Positions 24,944-33,441 of a stretch of DNA of 58,452 nt are shown here, piece after piece. Each line of letters opens with the position of its first letter. Position 1 is the stretch's first letter. Made by a program: the position numbers and the translations under genes. The stretch lies in NCBI GenBank assembly GCA_023667395.1, contig JAMPAC010000016.1, positions 1-58,452 on the forward strand, given 5' to 3'. The notes under the pieces are model-generated. The model ran no database searches, was not told the origin of the DNA, and saw only the letters and a program-made list of their open reading frames with translations. This DNA comes from Blautia sp. (GTDB taxonomy: Bacteria; Bacillota; Clostridia; Lachnospirales; Lachnospiraceae).

Positions 24944-24972
24944 TTGAATTTCGTTCATTCTTCTGATAAATT
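24944..24972 (+). promoter_or_regulatory. Promoter of helD
   Basis: TTGAAT (24944-24949), 17 bp, TAAATT (24967-24972), 36 bp before the helD start. The rest of the 24678-25007 gap holds the palindromic repeat and nothing else that I can identify. Confidence 0.6.
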
Positions 24973-25007
24973 TTCATTACATTTCAACTGTCAGGAGGAG
25001 CAACGCA

Positions 25008-27215
25008 ATGGAGAAAATCGATTTTCAGGACGAAGAGAACTATTTTAACAGAGTGGAAGAAATCATCAGGAAAAAGCTGGCGAAATTACATGCAGACAAG
25101 GCTCTGCTGAGAGACCGGGTTCTGCGTGAGCGGAAAGAGATGTGGGATGAAAGCCGTCACCTGATCCGCGATTTTGACGATGTGATCCTGCTGAGTTCCC
25201 AGGATGCCGACGTAAGCCGCGCAGAGGATCAGTATGAGCGGAATGAACTGGAAATCCGGCGGCTGACTAAAATGGAGAAATCCCCCTATTTTGGCCGCCT
25301 GGATTTTACAGAAAACATAACCGGCGAAGAAAACACCATCTACATTGGGGTATACAGTCTTATGGAAGAAGATTCCTATGCAATAGCCGTGGTTGACTGG
25401 AGGGCGCCCATCTCTTCCATGTTCTACAATTTTGACCTGGGGCCGGCCTGGTACGAAGTAAACGATTATAAAGAAGAGGTCTGCATCACGAAAAAGAGGC
25501 AGTACCGGATTGAAGGCGGACGCCTCCTCTATGCCTATGACACCGAATCGTCCCTGTATGACGATATCCTTGGGGCGGTTCTTTCCAAATACTCCGACCA
25601 TAAACTGAAAGTCATCGTCGGGAGTATCCAGAAAGAACAGAACCTGGCGATACGAAGCGACACCAGGCGTTCCTGCCTGATCTACGGGCTGGCGGGCAGC
25701 GGCAAGACAAGCATAGGACTTCACCGCCTTGCGTACGTCCTTTACCACAATAAGGATACCATGAAATCCGAGAATATCCTGATCCTGTCAAACAACAACA
25801 TATTCAGTTCCTACATTTCCGCCATACTCCCGGATCTGGGGGAGAAGCCTGCGGAAACCAGGGTTTTCGCCGATCTCCTGGAAGCGTTTCTGGACAAGGG
25901 CATGGAGATTGAGGATTACTACAGCCAGCTTAAGCGGATTGAGAGTTTCCCCGCCAGCGAAAGGGTGAAACGGCTCCGGGCCAGGAACTCAGCGGATCTG
26001 CTGGAATACTGTGTTCATTATTTTGCTTCCTTTCCTTTTCAGATACCTGAGATCCGTTACAGGGAGATGACCATACTATCGCCGGAGATGATCCAACGCA
26101 GATTGAACGCCGGAAATTTTTCTTCCTTCCAGTCCCGGTACGAGATGCTGGAGCAGCTGCTCACAAAAGCGATAGAGGATTTCTTCCTTTCCCATAAAGA
26201 CGAAATATACAATGAGATTGAAGAAAGCCATGACGAAATTTTATCAGCGAAAGAAGCAGACCTGCTCTATCGGAAGACCCTGCAGGCATACGTGCAGTCG
26301 GCAAAGGACGAGACCATCCGCCTGAACAGTCTGGACTCCAAAACCCAGACCGCTGCGGTTCTGTCAGGTTACCTGCGCCAGGCGGGAGAAAGCGATGACG
26401 AAGCGGTAAACCTGTCCGATTCGCTGCAACGCGGGAAGCTGCTGTACGAAGACGCGCTCTTCTACCTGCTGGTCAAAGTACTGATGGGCGAGACAGCGCC
26501 TTTTCCCAATATCCGCCATACCGTTATCGATGAATCCCAGGACTATAGCCTGATGCAGCTGTATCTCATGAAATGCCTGCTGCCAAAGAGCAGTTTCACC
26601 CTGCTGGGCGATATTTACCAGACGGTCAATTCCGTCACGACCATGCAGGAATACGAGGATTATCAAAGGATATTCGGCGACGGCCTGATGCAAATCCGGC
26701 TCAGTAAATGCTATCGCTCCTCCAGCGACATTAACGCGCTGGCTTTCCAACTGATCGACCAGGCGGACCGCCCCCTGGCGAAAGATTATTCCTATTTCAC
26801 GCGTGCAGTCAGGAAGCCGCAGTATGTCATATGCCGGGATCTGTTTTCCTGCCTTGTGCCGATCCTGAATCGGCTGGAGAAGTACCATTCCGTTGCGGTC
26901 ATTGTAAACAATGATGAAGAAGCCATGGCAGTCCAATCGCATCTGGGGGAATCCAAAGAAGCCCAGCTGATCATATCGCCTGAGGACGAGATAAAGAACC
27001 GGCTGGTGATCATTCCCCTGCTGCTTGCGAAAGGGCTGGAATTTGACGCCGTGGTTTTATTCAACTGCATTGATTCCAACCAAAACAACGACCATCTCAG
27101 GCGCAAAGTGTACCTGGGATGCACGCGGGCTCTGCATGAATTATATTTCGTGGAAAGAGACATCCTGCCGGATTCCCTACGGGAATGCGGGGCGTATATG
27201 GAAATAGCAACGTAA
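25008..27215 (+). CDS. helD: RNA polymerase recycling motor HelD (UvrD-like)
   Basis: An SF1 helicase-like ATPase that frees stalled RNA polymerase from DNA. The 735-residue protein has an N-terminal coiled-coil arm (about 1-90), the HelD-typical VVDWRAPISSMFYNF motif (about 127-141), Walker A GLAGSGKTS (about 226-234), Walker B VIDESQDYS (about 507-515) and the C-terminal KGLEFDAV and CTRA-type helicase motifs (about 675-710). AGGAGG precedes the ATG. It stands alone between unrelated genes. The secondary-channel and clamp arms are inferred from the family. Confidence 0.93.
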   Translation: MEKIDFQDEENYFNRVEEIIRKKLAKLHADKALLRDRVLRERKEMWDESRHLIRDFDDVILLSSQDADVSRAEDQYERNELEIRRLTKMEKSPYFGRLDFTENITGEENTIYIGVYSLMEEDSYAIAVVDWRAPISSMFYNFDLGPAWYEVNDYKEEVCITKKRQYRIEGGRLLYAYDTESSLYDDILGAVLSKYSDHKLKVIVGSIQKEQNLAIRSDTRRSCLIYGLAGSGKTSIGLHRLAYVLYHNKDTMKSENILILSNNNIFSSYISAILPDLGEKPAETRVFADLLEAFLDKGMEIEDYYSQLKRIESFPASERVKRLRARNSADLLEYCVHYFASFPFQIPEIRYREMTILSPEMIQRRLNAGNFSSFQSRYEMLEQLLTKAIEDFFLSHKDEIYNEIEESHDEILSAKEADLLYRKTLQAYVQSAKDETIRLNSLDSKTQTAAVLSGYLRQAGESDDEAVNLSDSLQRGKLLYEDALFYLLVKVLMGETAPFPNIRHTVIDESQDYSLMQLYLMKCLLPKSSFTLLGDIYQTVNSVTTMQEYEDYQRIFGDGLMQIRLSKCYRSSSDINALAFQLIDQADRPLAKDYSYFTRAVRKPQYVICRDLFSCLVPILNRLEKYHSVAVIVNNDEEAMAVQSHLGESKEAQLIISPEDEIKNRLVIIPLLLAKGLEFDAVVLFNCIDSNQNNDHLRRKVYLGCTRALHELYFVERDILPDSLRECGAYMEIAT

Positions 27216-27323
27216 TGTCAGCGCCAAAAGGCCATGCCATACAGGTGGAACCATTCATGTATCATAGTCCGGGCATCCGCCGCATATATTGAATCAATCT
27301 CTCAGACCCGGCGGTGATTCCAC

Positions 27324-29138
27324 TTGAAACGAAGAAATCCCCTTTCCGCAAAACAGCTGGCGCTGGCGGTAAGCGTTTTCCTTGCCTTTTCTGCCGTTAC
27401 CATATTCCTCTTTACCTATAAACAGGATGAGAAACGCTTCACCCATATCACATCCACGCTGTTTACGGAAGAAATGCGCTCCAACACGCTGAACATGCAT
27501 TATACCCTGGCATACCCGGAGAATTACAGCATCCATGACTACGAGCCCGTGCTGGCCTGTTACAACAGTAACTCTGCTGTGAGCGATCATGCCGCTGTGG
27601 AAAATACCCTGACCGCATTACATGCCATCCATACGGAAAACCTTTCGGAGACGGACGCCTGGCTCTGCAAGCTGCTCACCCGCTCCCTGGAAAATTCCCT
27701 TGCCATGGCAGAGTATCCCTATTACAATGAACCCCTGTCCCCCAATTCGGGGATGCAGTCCCAGCTGCCCATCCTGTTGGCGGGGTACACTTTCCGCACC
27801 AGGCAGGATGTAACTGATTACCTTGCCCTGCTTGATCAGACAGACGAGTATTTTTCCTCCCTGCTGACCTTCGAGCAGGAAAAGGCAGCCGCCGGGATGA
27901 TCATGCCCGCCTCCTCCCTGCAGGAGGTAAGAAAGCAATGTGACACCATTGTCACAAAAGCAGACCTGGAAAACGGTACCCATTTCCTGCAGACCACTTT
28001 CACAGAGCGTCTTGCGCCGCTTTTACAGTCGGGTGAAATTACGCAGACCGAGGCGGACGCCTATATCGCCCAGAACGACCGCCTGTTGAAGACGGTGCTG
28101 CTGCCCGCTTATATTGCCCTGGGCGACGGGCTGATCCTGCTGGAGGATGAAAGCATTTCCCTGTCGGGTCTGGGCAGCACGGAGGAAGGAAAAGAATATT
28201 ATCAATATCTGCTGGTCTCGGAAACCGGCTCCTACCGCTCCGTGGAGGAAATACAGACGCTCCTGGTCGAAAAGTTTCGGGAAGAATACGAGGCCATGCA
28301 CAATCTGGTGACCGCCTACCCCGAACTTTTTACAGACGGGGCGGACAACGCACAAAACCCGTTTCCCTATACGGACGCCGCCGGAATGCTGACGGACCTG
28401 CAGCGCCGGATGCAGGGACAGTTTCCCCCTGTATCCGGGGACAGCACCACCGTCACCATCAGGCCCGTTTCCCCCAGCCTGGAAAAATATACCGCGCCTG
28501 CCTTTTATATTGCCACACCACTGGACGACACCACCCGGAACACCATACATATCAATACCAGCAAGACTCCCGCCGGTCTGGAACTGTACACCACCCTTGC
28601 CCATGAGGGGTATCCCGGCCATCTCTATCAATCCGTCTACTATAACCGGAAAGCTTTGGAAATCGAGGAACGCCCCGCCAGGGAACTGTTGTGGTATGGC
28701 GGCTATCTGGAGGGCTGGGCGCTGTATGTGGAATTCCTCTCCTATGACTACGCTGCGGAACTGCTGCGGGCACAGGGTTACAACGCCGACGCCGTTATCA
28801 CGGAACTGGAAAAGCACAACCGCAGTATGCAGCTGTGCCTGTATTCCATGCTGGATATCATGATTCACTATGAGGGCGCTTCTTATAATAAAATAGCGGA
28901 GATCCTGGCAAAATTCGGCGTCACCAACAGCAGTTCCACCCACGCCATCTACGCCTATATCGCCCAGGAGCCCTGCAATTACCTGAAATACTACCTGGGG
29001 TATCTGGAGATCCTGTCCCTGCAGGAGCAGGCCAGGGAACTCTGGGGAAGCACATATTCCGACTATCGCTTCCACTGCTTCTACCTGGACTGCGGTCCCG
29101 CCGATTTCCTGTCCCTGCAGGAGCGGCTGGCGTCTTAA
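27324..29138 (+). CDS. DUF885 family membrane-anchored protein, probable metallopeptidase
   Basis: A 604-residue protein with an N-terminal transmembrane/signal-anchor segment (LALAVSVFLAFSAVTIFLFT, about 12-31) and a long extracytoplasmic DUF885 domain. The family's zinc-peptidase-like motif HEGYPGH is at residues 427-433, followed by a conserved Glu-rich region (EGWALYVEFLSYDY, about 466-479). DUF885 proteins are distant relatives of M32-like helical peptidases; peptidase action is inferred. It starts with TTG behind GGCGGTG; no better start retains the anchor. It lies 108 bp downstream of helD, possibly read from the same promoter. Confidence 0.85.
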   Translation: MKRRNPLSAKQLALAVSVFLAFSAVTIFLFTYKQDEKRFTHITSTLFTEEMRSNTLNMHYTLAYPENYSIHDYEPVLACYNSNSAVSDHAAVENTLTALHAIHTENLSETDAWLCKLLTRSLENSLAMAEYPYYNEPLSPNSGMQSQLPILLAGYTFRTRQDVTDYLALLDQTDEYFSSLLTFEQEKAAAGMIMPASSLQEVRKQCDTIVTKADLENGTHFLQTTFTERLAPLLQSGEITQTEADAYIAQNDRLLKTVLLPAYIALGDGLILLEDESISLSGLGSTEEGKEYYQYLLVSETGSYRSVEEIQTLLVEKFREEYEAMHNLVTAYPELFTDGADNAQNPFPYTDAAGMLTDLQRRMQGQFPPVSGDSTTVTIRPVSPSLEKYTAPAFYIATPLDDTTRNTIHINTSKTPAGLELYTTLAHEGYPGHLYQSVYYNRKALEIEERPARELLWYGGYLEGWALYVEFLSYDYAAELLRAQGYNADAVITELEKHNRSMQLCLYSMLDIMIHYEGASYNKIAEILAKFGVTNSSSTHAIYAYIAQEPCNYLKYYLGYLEILSLQEQARELWGSTYSDYRFHCFYLDCGPADFLSLQERLAS

Positions 29139-29221
29139 ATCCTGGCCAGACCTGTGACTGTCCAGATCCTGCCCAAAAACACTGCCTGTTTCCCCGGTCT
29201 GTGGCTCTCGTCCAGTCACTG

Positions 29222-29260
29222 TTCCCGCCGCAGGCAGCAAATCATGGTTCTTCGCGGGAA
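29222..29260. terminator. Hairpin between convergent genes; degenerate intergenic repeat
   Basis: TTCCCGC (29222-29228) pairs with GCGGGAA (29254-29260). The minus side starts right at the next gene's stop codon (29261-29263). The inner CGCAGGCA and AATCATGGTTC match fragments of the palindromic repeat at 24752. Confidence 0.5.
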
Positions 29261-31588
29261 TCAAAAATTTTCGTCCAGATAAAGCTGCACCCGATTCTGG
29301 ATGATCTCCACGCACTGATCCACCGTTTTATCCCCGGCAAAGTAAGCCTGCGTCTCCTCGGCCACAATGCCGGAAATCTCCCCGTTTCTTATAATCTGTG
29401 ACATGCGCAGATGCTCCACCATATCCCGGAGCATCTGTATGGTCTCCTCGGAAGTATGGTCATCCGCCATATTATAGACAGCGTGATATGGCCTTTCCAG
29501 ATAAGCCTCAAAAGCGTCTTTCCGCACCGGAAATCCGCCCAGATCGCTTCCATACCAACTCTGTTCTTCCTCCGACAGCAGAAATTCCATGAAAGCCCAG
29601 GCGCCTTCCTTGTTGGGGGAGTTACTGTAAATGGAAAACTGCATCAGGGGATTCATCAGGTAGCACGGTTCCCCGTCCCGGGTCGGATACCCCACATCCC
29701 TCGCCTTATCCTGATACTGGAACTGTATCCTGCTGTGATCATAAGGACATAAATACATGTTATACTGGAGCAGATATTCCTGATTCAGGAACTTCCGGGC
29801 CTCCTCGTCGTTATAAAAGACCGTCTGCCTCTCCTCGTTTTCCGGATAGGAAAGCCCTCCGACATTTTCCAGCAGCCGCTTAAATTCCGGCGAGTCATAA
29901 TGGCACTCCCCTTTTTCCCAGTCCACGTAAGAGTCCAGCGTAAACTCCAAAAGCCTCCATACGGAATTGTATGTGTACACATCCAGAAGTTTGATATCAG
30001 GATAATCCCCGGCCAGTTCAAAAAGCTGATCATAAGTCCATCCATCCGTGGGAATCGTCTCCGCCGTGGTGTGGATGGTCTGTATGTAAAATCCCGACAT
30101 CATGCTGGTCAGTTTCCCGTCGGTCTCGCAGACGTCCCTGACCGCTTCCATGATATCATCCTCGCTCACCACGCCGCTTGCCTGCATATAAGGCCTTAAA
30201 TCTTCCAGAAGCCCTTTCTCGTCCAGCATATCCCTGTCAACCCAGCTCAGCTCCAGAATATCCGCCACTCCCTCCGGATGAAAGAGCAGGTCTTCCGTGA
30301 AAGCATCCACATCCTCATAGCTTTTCGTAATGACCTCATACTCCATACTGGACCGGTTAAAGCGGCGCACCATCTGCCCCAGCTGCGTGGTGGACACAGA
30401 CGCCAGGCCAAGGGTCACAGTCTGTTTCTCAGGCATATATCCCCGGTCCATATGCCCCACATGGACAATCTCCGGCGGGACGGAACTGGACCACTTATAG
30501 GACAAAGCCTCCAGAACGGGAGACATCTCCAGCACATTTTCAGGGCTTGTCCCCTCTTCCATGGACGCGGCCTGAGGTTGTGCCGTGTATCCGCCCAATT
30601 CTTCCAATGGCAGCTCTTTTGCCAGAAGCCGGACCGCCGATATGGCGGAACCGTCCACCCCCAGCTTCTGCCAGTCCAACAATTCCGTATACTCCCCCGT
30701 ATTATACTCGTAGGAGTAAAGCTTGTTCTCCATGGAGATCAGAATACCCAGCCCATAGCCGCTCAGCACGGAACCGTTCTCCAAACCGCCCATCTTTGTC
30801 ACAGACAGATCCCTGGTCTCCACCGCACCCATCCCGCCCTTGTCCATATCCGCCCTCTGGATCTGATAGTTCATCAGGCTGCTGCCGTTCCAGTCCTGCC
30901 TGATCAGGAAAACGCCCTGTTCTCCCCCGTCTATGATCTCACCCTGGGAGACCTGTATGGCGTCACATCCCATATACCGGCCTTCCGCATCAAAGAAATA
31001 TCCCCGGTCATCGTGATCGATGAACAGGAGCCTCCCCTCTATGTCCACATGCATATCAGAAAAATAAGCCATAGACTGCGCCGCCGTAGGAAAGTCCCCA
31101 TGCTCCAACTCCTGAAGCCAGACCTCCTGAAGATCACCGTCCATCTTCCGCAGATAAAGCGTTCCCGTGCCATCCTCCTCGCTCTTCCACTCCAGGAAGT
31201 AAAAACAGCCGTCCTGCCCTATATCAAAATCCAGGATGGAATGCTCCTCGGAAATGCCCTTGTAGAGCGCTTCCGGCGAGCCCGTGCCGTCCAGGTTCGC
31301 CTGATACAGCGTACCCTGGGACATACCATGATCCCACACCCTCTCCAGATAGATCAGACGGTCGCCCTGCCACACATAATGCTCCAGTTTACTCAGGTCA
31401 AATTTGACCTCCTGGAAGTTTGCCACCGGAACCATCTCGCCTGTGAGGGCAACCTCCCGGTTTCCCGCATTTTCTGTGTTTTCCGCGCTGCCCGATCCGT
31501 CCGCGTCTCCGCAGCCGGTGATCCCCAACAACAGCGCGCCTGCTAACAGCAGAGAGCCGATATGTTTGCCTAAGTTCCGACAGTTCAT
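29261..31588 (-). CDS. Lipoprotein with propeller-like N-domain and solute-binding C-domain
   Basis: A 775-residue secreted lipoprotein: signal peptide with lipobox GITGC (Cys26). Residues about 60-330 read as repeated short strands with W/Y-containing turns, like a beta-propeller; residues about 370-775 match family 1 extracellular solute-binding proteins of sugar ABC importers (QLGQMVRRFNRSSMEYEV, SWVDRDMLDEKGLLEDLRPY, NKEGAWAFMEFLLSEE). Such fusions are common in Lachnospiraceae. No permease genes are adjacent, and MsmX-type ATPase at 6-7 kb could serve it. It may instead be a sensor. AAAGGAG precedes the ATG. Confidence 0.85.
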   Translation of the reverse strand: MNCRNLGKHIGSLLLAGALLLGITGCGDADGSGSAENTENAGNREVALTGEMVPVANFQEVKFDLSKLEHYVWQGDRLIYLERVWDHGMSQGTLYQANLDGTGSPEALYKGISEEHSILDFDIGQDGCFYFLEWKSEEDGTGTLYLRKMDGDLQEVWLQELEHGDFPTAAQSMAYFSDMHVDIEGRLLFIDHDDRGYFFDAEGRYMGCDAIQVSQGEIIDGGEQGVFLIRQDWNGSSLMNYQIQRADMDKGGMGAVETRDLSVTKMGGLENGSVLSGYGLGILISMENKLYSYEYNTGEYTELLDWQKLGVDGSAISAVRLLAKELPLEELGGYTAQPQAASMEEGTSPENVLEMSPVLEALSYKWSSSVPPEIVHVGHMDRGYMPEKQTVTLGLASVSTTQLGQMVRRFNRSSMEYEVITKSYEDVDAFTEDLLFHPEGVADILELSWVDRDMLDEKGLLEDLRPYMQASGVVSEDDIMEAVRDVCETDGKLTSMMSGFYIQTIHTTAETIPTDGWTYDQLFELAGDYPDIKLLDVYTYNSVWRLLEFTLDSYVDWEKGECHYDSPEFKRLLENVGGLSYPENEERQTVFYNDEEARKFLNQEYLLQYNMYLCPYDHSRIQFQYQDKARDVGYPTRDGEPCYLMNPLMQFSIYSNSPNKEGAWAFMEFLLSEEEQSWYGSDLGGFPVRKDAFEAYLERPYHAVYNMADDHTSEETIQMLRDMVEHLRMSQIIRNGEISGIVAEETQAYFAGDKTVDQCVEIIQNRVQLYLDENF

Positions 31589-31647
31589 AATTGATATCCA
31601 CTCCTTTCGCTTCGTTCAGGCACAAACCATCAGGAAAATAGATTTCA

Positions 31648-32631
31648 TCAGCCGCCGGACTGCCGTTTCCGCTCCTCATACATCTGTCTCAGCCTCTCCC
31701 TCGGTCTGATTTTTTTCCTGACCCCATACTCGTACACTTTCAGCCATAGATCGTCCTCATCCATGATATCTACGATTTCAAGCGCACGGTAAAGCGTGAT
31801 CTCCCTGTCTCGCTCCATGGAATGCTTAAAATAGTATTCCACACCCTTTTCCGGTTCCGCCAGGCTGATGGATATCAGTAAAATCATGTTGCAGAGTTCA
31901 TTGACCGCCTCCCGCAGATCATACCGCCGATTATCATTCTGTTTCAGCGCCGCCAGCCTCCCTGTCCGCTCCTCCACCAGCTTTTGCGCCTCTTCCATGG
32001 CCATATATTTGACATCGCTTGTCCTTAAACCGTTCAGAAGCGCTAATTCCTGTTCTATATACAGGGATTCCCTGCTCAATCCGCCGGTAGCGGCATAGAG
32101 AAGCAGGTTCGAAATACTCTCCCTGGAATATCCGGCGGCAAATGTCTTTGATACCAATAACGCAAATAATTTTGACTGCCCCCACCCGATAGAGCGGAAC
32201 GGATCTTCCGTGGAAAACAGATAGATCTGGCAGGCTCTGCAGAGCAGACAATATAAGTCTGTCAACAGCTTTACCGCCTGCGGATAATTCCCGCTCTCCG
32301 GGGGAATCTTTTCCAATTCCTTAATGAAATTCTTTACCATAAACCGCCATTTGGGACGCTGGTTTTTGGGAATGACGCGGTTAGGCGCAAAATAATTCTG
32401 TTCATAGGCATTTTGGAGAAAAATAACGATCTGCTGCTCCAGTTCCTCAAAGTTGACGGAATCTTCCGCTTTCCTTTGCTCCACCGCCCTGCCCTGCAAA
32501 AGATCGATCAGTCCCTGGTCGATCTCTTCTTTCTGGCCTTTGCGCAGCTGCTTATAACACTCCACAAACGCTTTCTCCAAATGTTCCCTGTCGGACGAAC
32601 TTAATAAATTCCGCAATTCCTGTACTTTCAT
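31648..32631 (-). CDS. Hypothetical alpha-helical protein upstream of the lipoprotein gene
   Basis: A 327-residue, almost wholly helical, charged cytoplasmic protein without signal peptide or membrane helix. I do not recognise a domain. It begins MKVQELRNLLSSSDREHLEKAF and ends with a basic stretch (KKIRPRERLRQMYEERKRQSGG). Regularly spaced Leu/Ala helices recall helical-repeat regulators, but this is only an impression. GGAGG lies 13 bases before the ATG. The lipoprotein gene follows 59 bp downstream on the same strand, so the two are probably co-expressed. Confidence 0.7.
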   Translation of the reverse strand: MKVQELRNLLSSSDREHLEKAFVECYKQLRKGQKEEIDQGLIDLLQGRAVEQRKAEDSVNFEELEQQIVIFLQNAYEQNYFAPNRVIPKNQRPKWRFMVKNFIKELEKIPPESGNYPQAVKLLTDLYCLLCRACQIYLFSTEDPFRSIGWGQSKLFALLVSKTFAAGYSRESISNLLLYAATGGLSRESLYIEQELALLNGLRTSDVKYMAMEEAQKLVEERTGRLAALKQNDNRRYDLREAVNELCNMILLISISLAEPEKGVEYYFKHSMERDREITLYRALEIVDIMDEDDLWLKVYEYGVRKKIRPRERLRQMYEERKRQSGG

Positions 32632-32846
32632 GGGCTGGATTTATCCTCCGGATATGTATTTGATCATTTCATCATCAGCAGTTATGATAATTCCCTTATT
32701 TGGAGCAGCCTGCGGTCAAATAACCCACCATGATCAATTGCAACATAATTGACAATATAATCGTTTGGCTCATACTGCCTTTTATCAAAGTATATCTTAA
32801 AAGCGGATGGCCTTCAACACTAACGTTCACTCCGCCCCCGGAATTT
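32632..32846. other. Intergenic gap, nothing identified
   Basis: 215 bp of AT-rich sequence between the helical hypothetical gene and spmB. I see no convincing promoter pair, terminator, RNA or small gene. Confidence 0.5.
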
Positions 32847-33392
32847 TCACCCCATCCTCCCCGCCAGCATCACGCTTGCCACCGTCCCCGCCAAAGTGGC
32901 CAGCAACGCACCGGTCAGGGTGTAACGGGTCTTCGTCACTTTCGCCGCCAGGAAATAGACGCTCATGGTATAGAATACCGTTTCCGTGCAACTCATCAAA
33001 ATCGAAGTCACCAGCCCCGCATAGGAATCCGGGCCGGAGGTTCTGAAAATGTCCAGCACCAGCCCGGTAGCCGCAGAGGAGGAAAACATTTTCACGATCA
33101 GAAGCGGAAGCAGCTGCGCCGGAAGCCCCACCTGTTCCGTCAAGGGAGCCAGCACCTTTCCCAGCATGTCAAAAAAGCCGGAGGCTCGCAGCATCCCTAC
33201 CGCCACCAGCAGCCCGATCAGCGTGGGTACGATATCCACCACGATCTTCAGACCGTCCTTCGCTCCTTTCAGAAAGGATTCATATACTTTTACCCCGGAC
33301 ACCGCGCCGTAACCTACAATGAAAAAAATGAGTATGGGAATGATAATGTCCGAAAGATGCGCTATGGCTTTCAATGCTTCACGCTCCCGCAC
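32847..33392 (-). CDS. spmB: Spore maturation protein B
   Basis: A 181-residue membrane protein with four to five hydrophobic helices, of the nucleoside-recognition (Gate) family. SpmA and SpmB together help dehydrate the spore core in B. subtilis. The motif GAKDGLKIVVDIVPTLIGLLVA (first 20 shown: GAKDGLKIVVDIVPTLIGLL, about 41-60) and the C-terminal SCTETVFYTMSVYF segment match SpmB. It starts at a GTG (no better ATG). It follows the transglutaminase gene by 49 bp. Unlike the usual order, spmA is 8.3 kb away on the same strand. Confidence 0.9.
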   Translation of the reverse strand: MREREALKAIAHLSDIIIPILIFFIVGYGAVSGVKVYESFLKGAKDGLKIVVDIVPTLIGLLVAVGMLRASGFFDMLGKVLAPLTEQVGLPAQLLPLLIVKMFSSSAATGLVLDIFRTSGPDSYAGLVTSILMSCTETVFYTMSVYFLAAKVTKTRYTLTGALLATLAGTVASVMLAGRMG

Positions 33393-33441
33393 TGTGATTA
33401 CTATACTCTATGTTGTTTTGTGTCAGAAAATGCGCCGGTTT

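Noticed and set aside
24725-24958. Minus-strand 77-codon frame upstream of the kinase
   Set aside because: It runs through the palindromic repeat, has no ribosome site and no recognisable motif.
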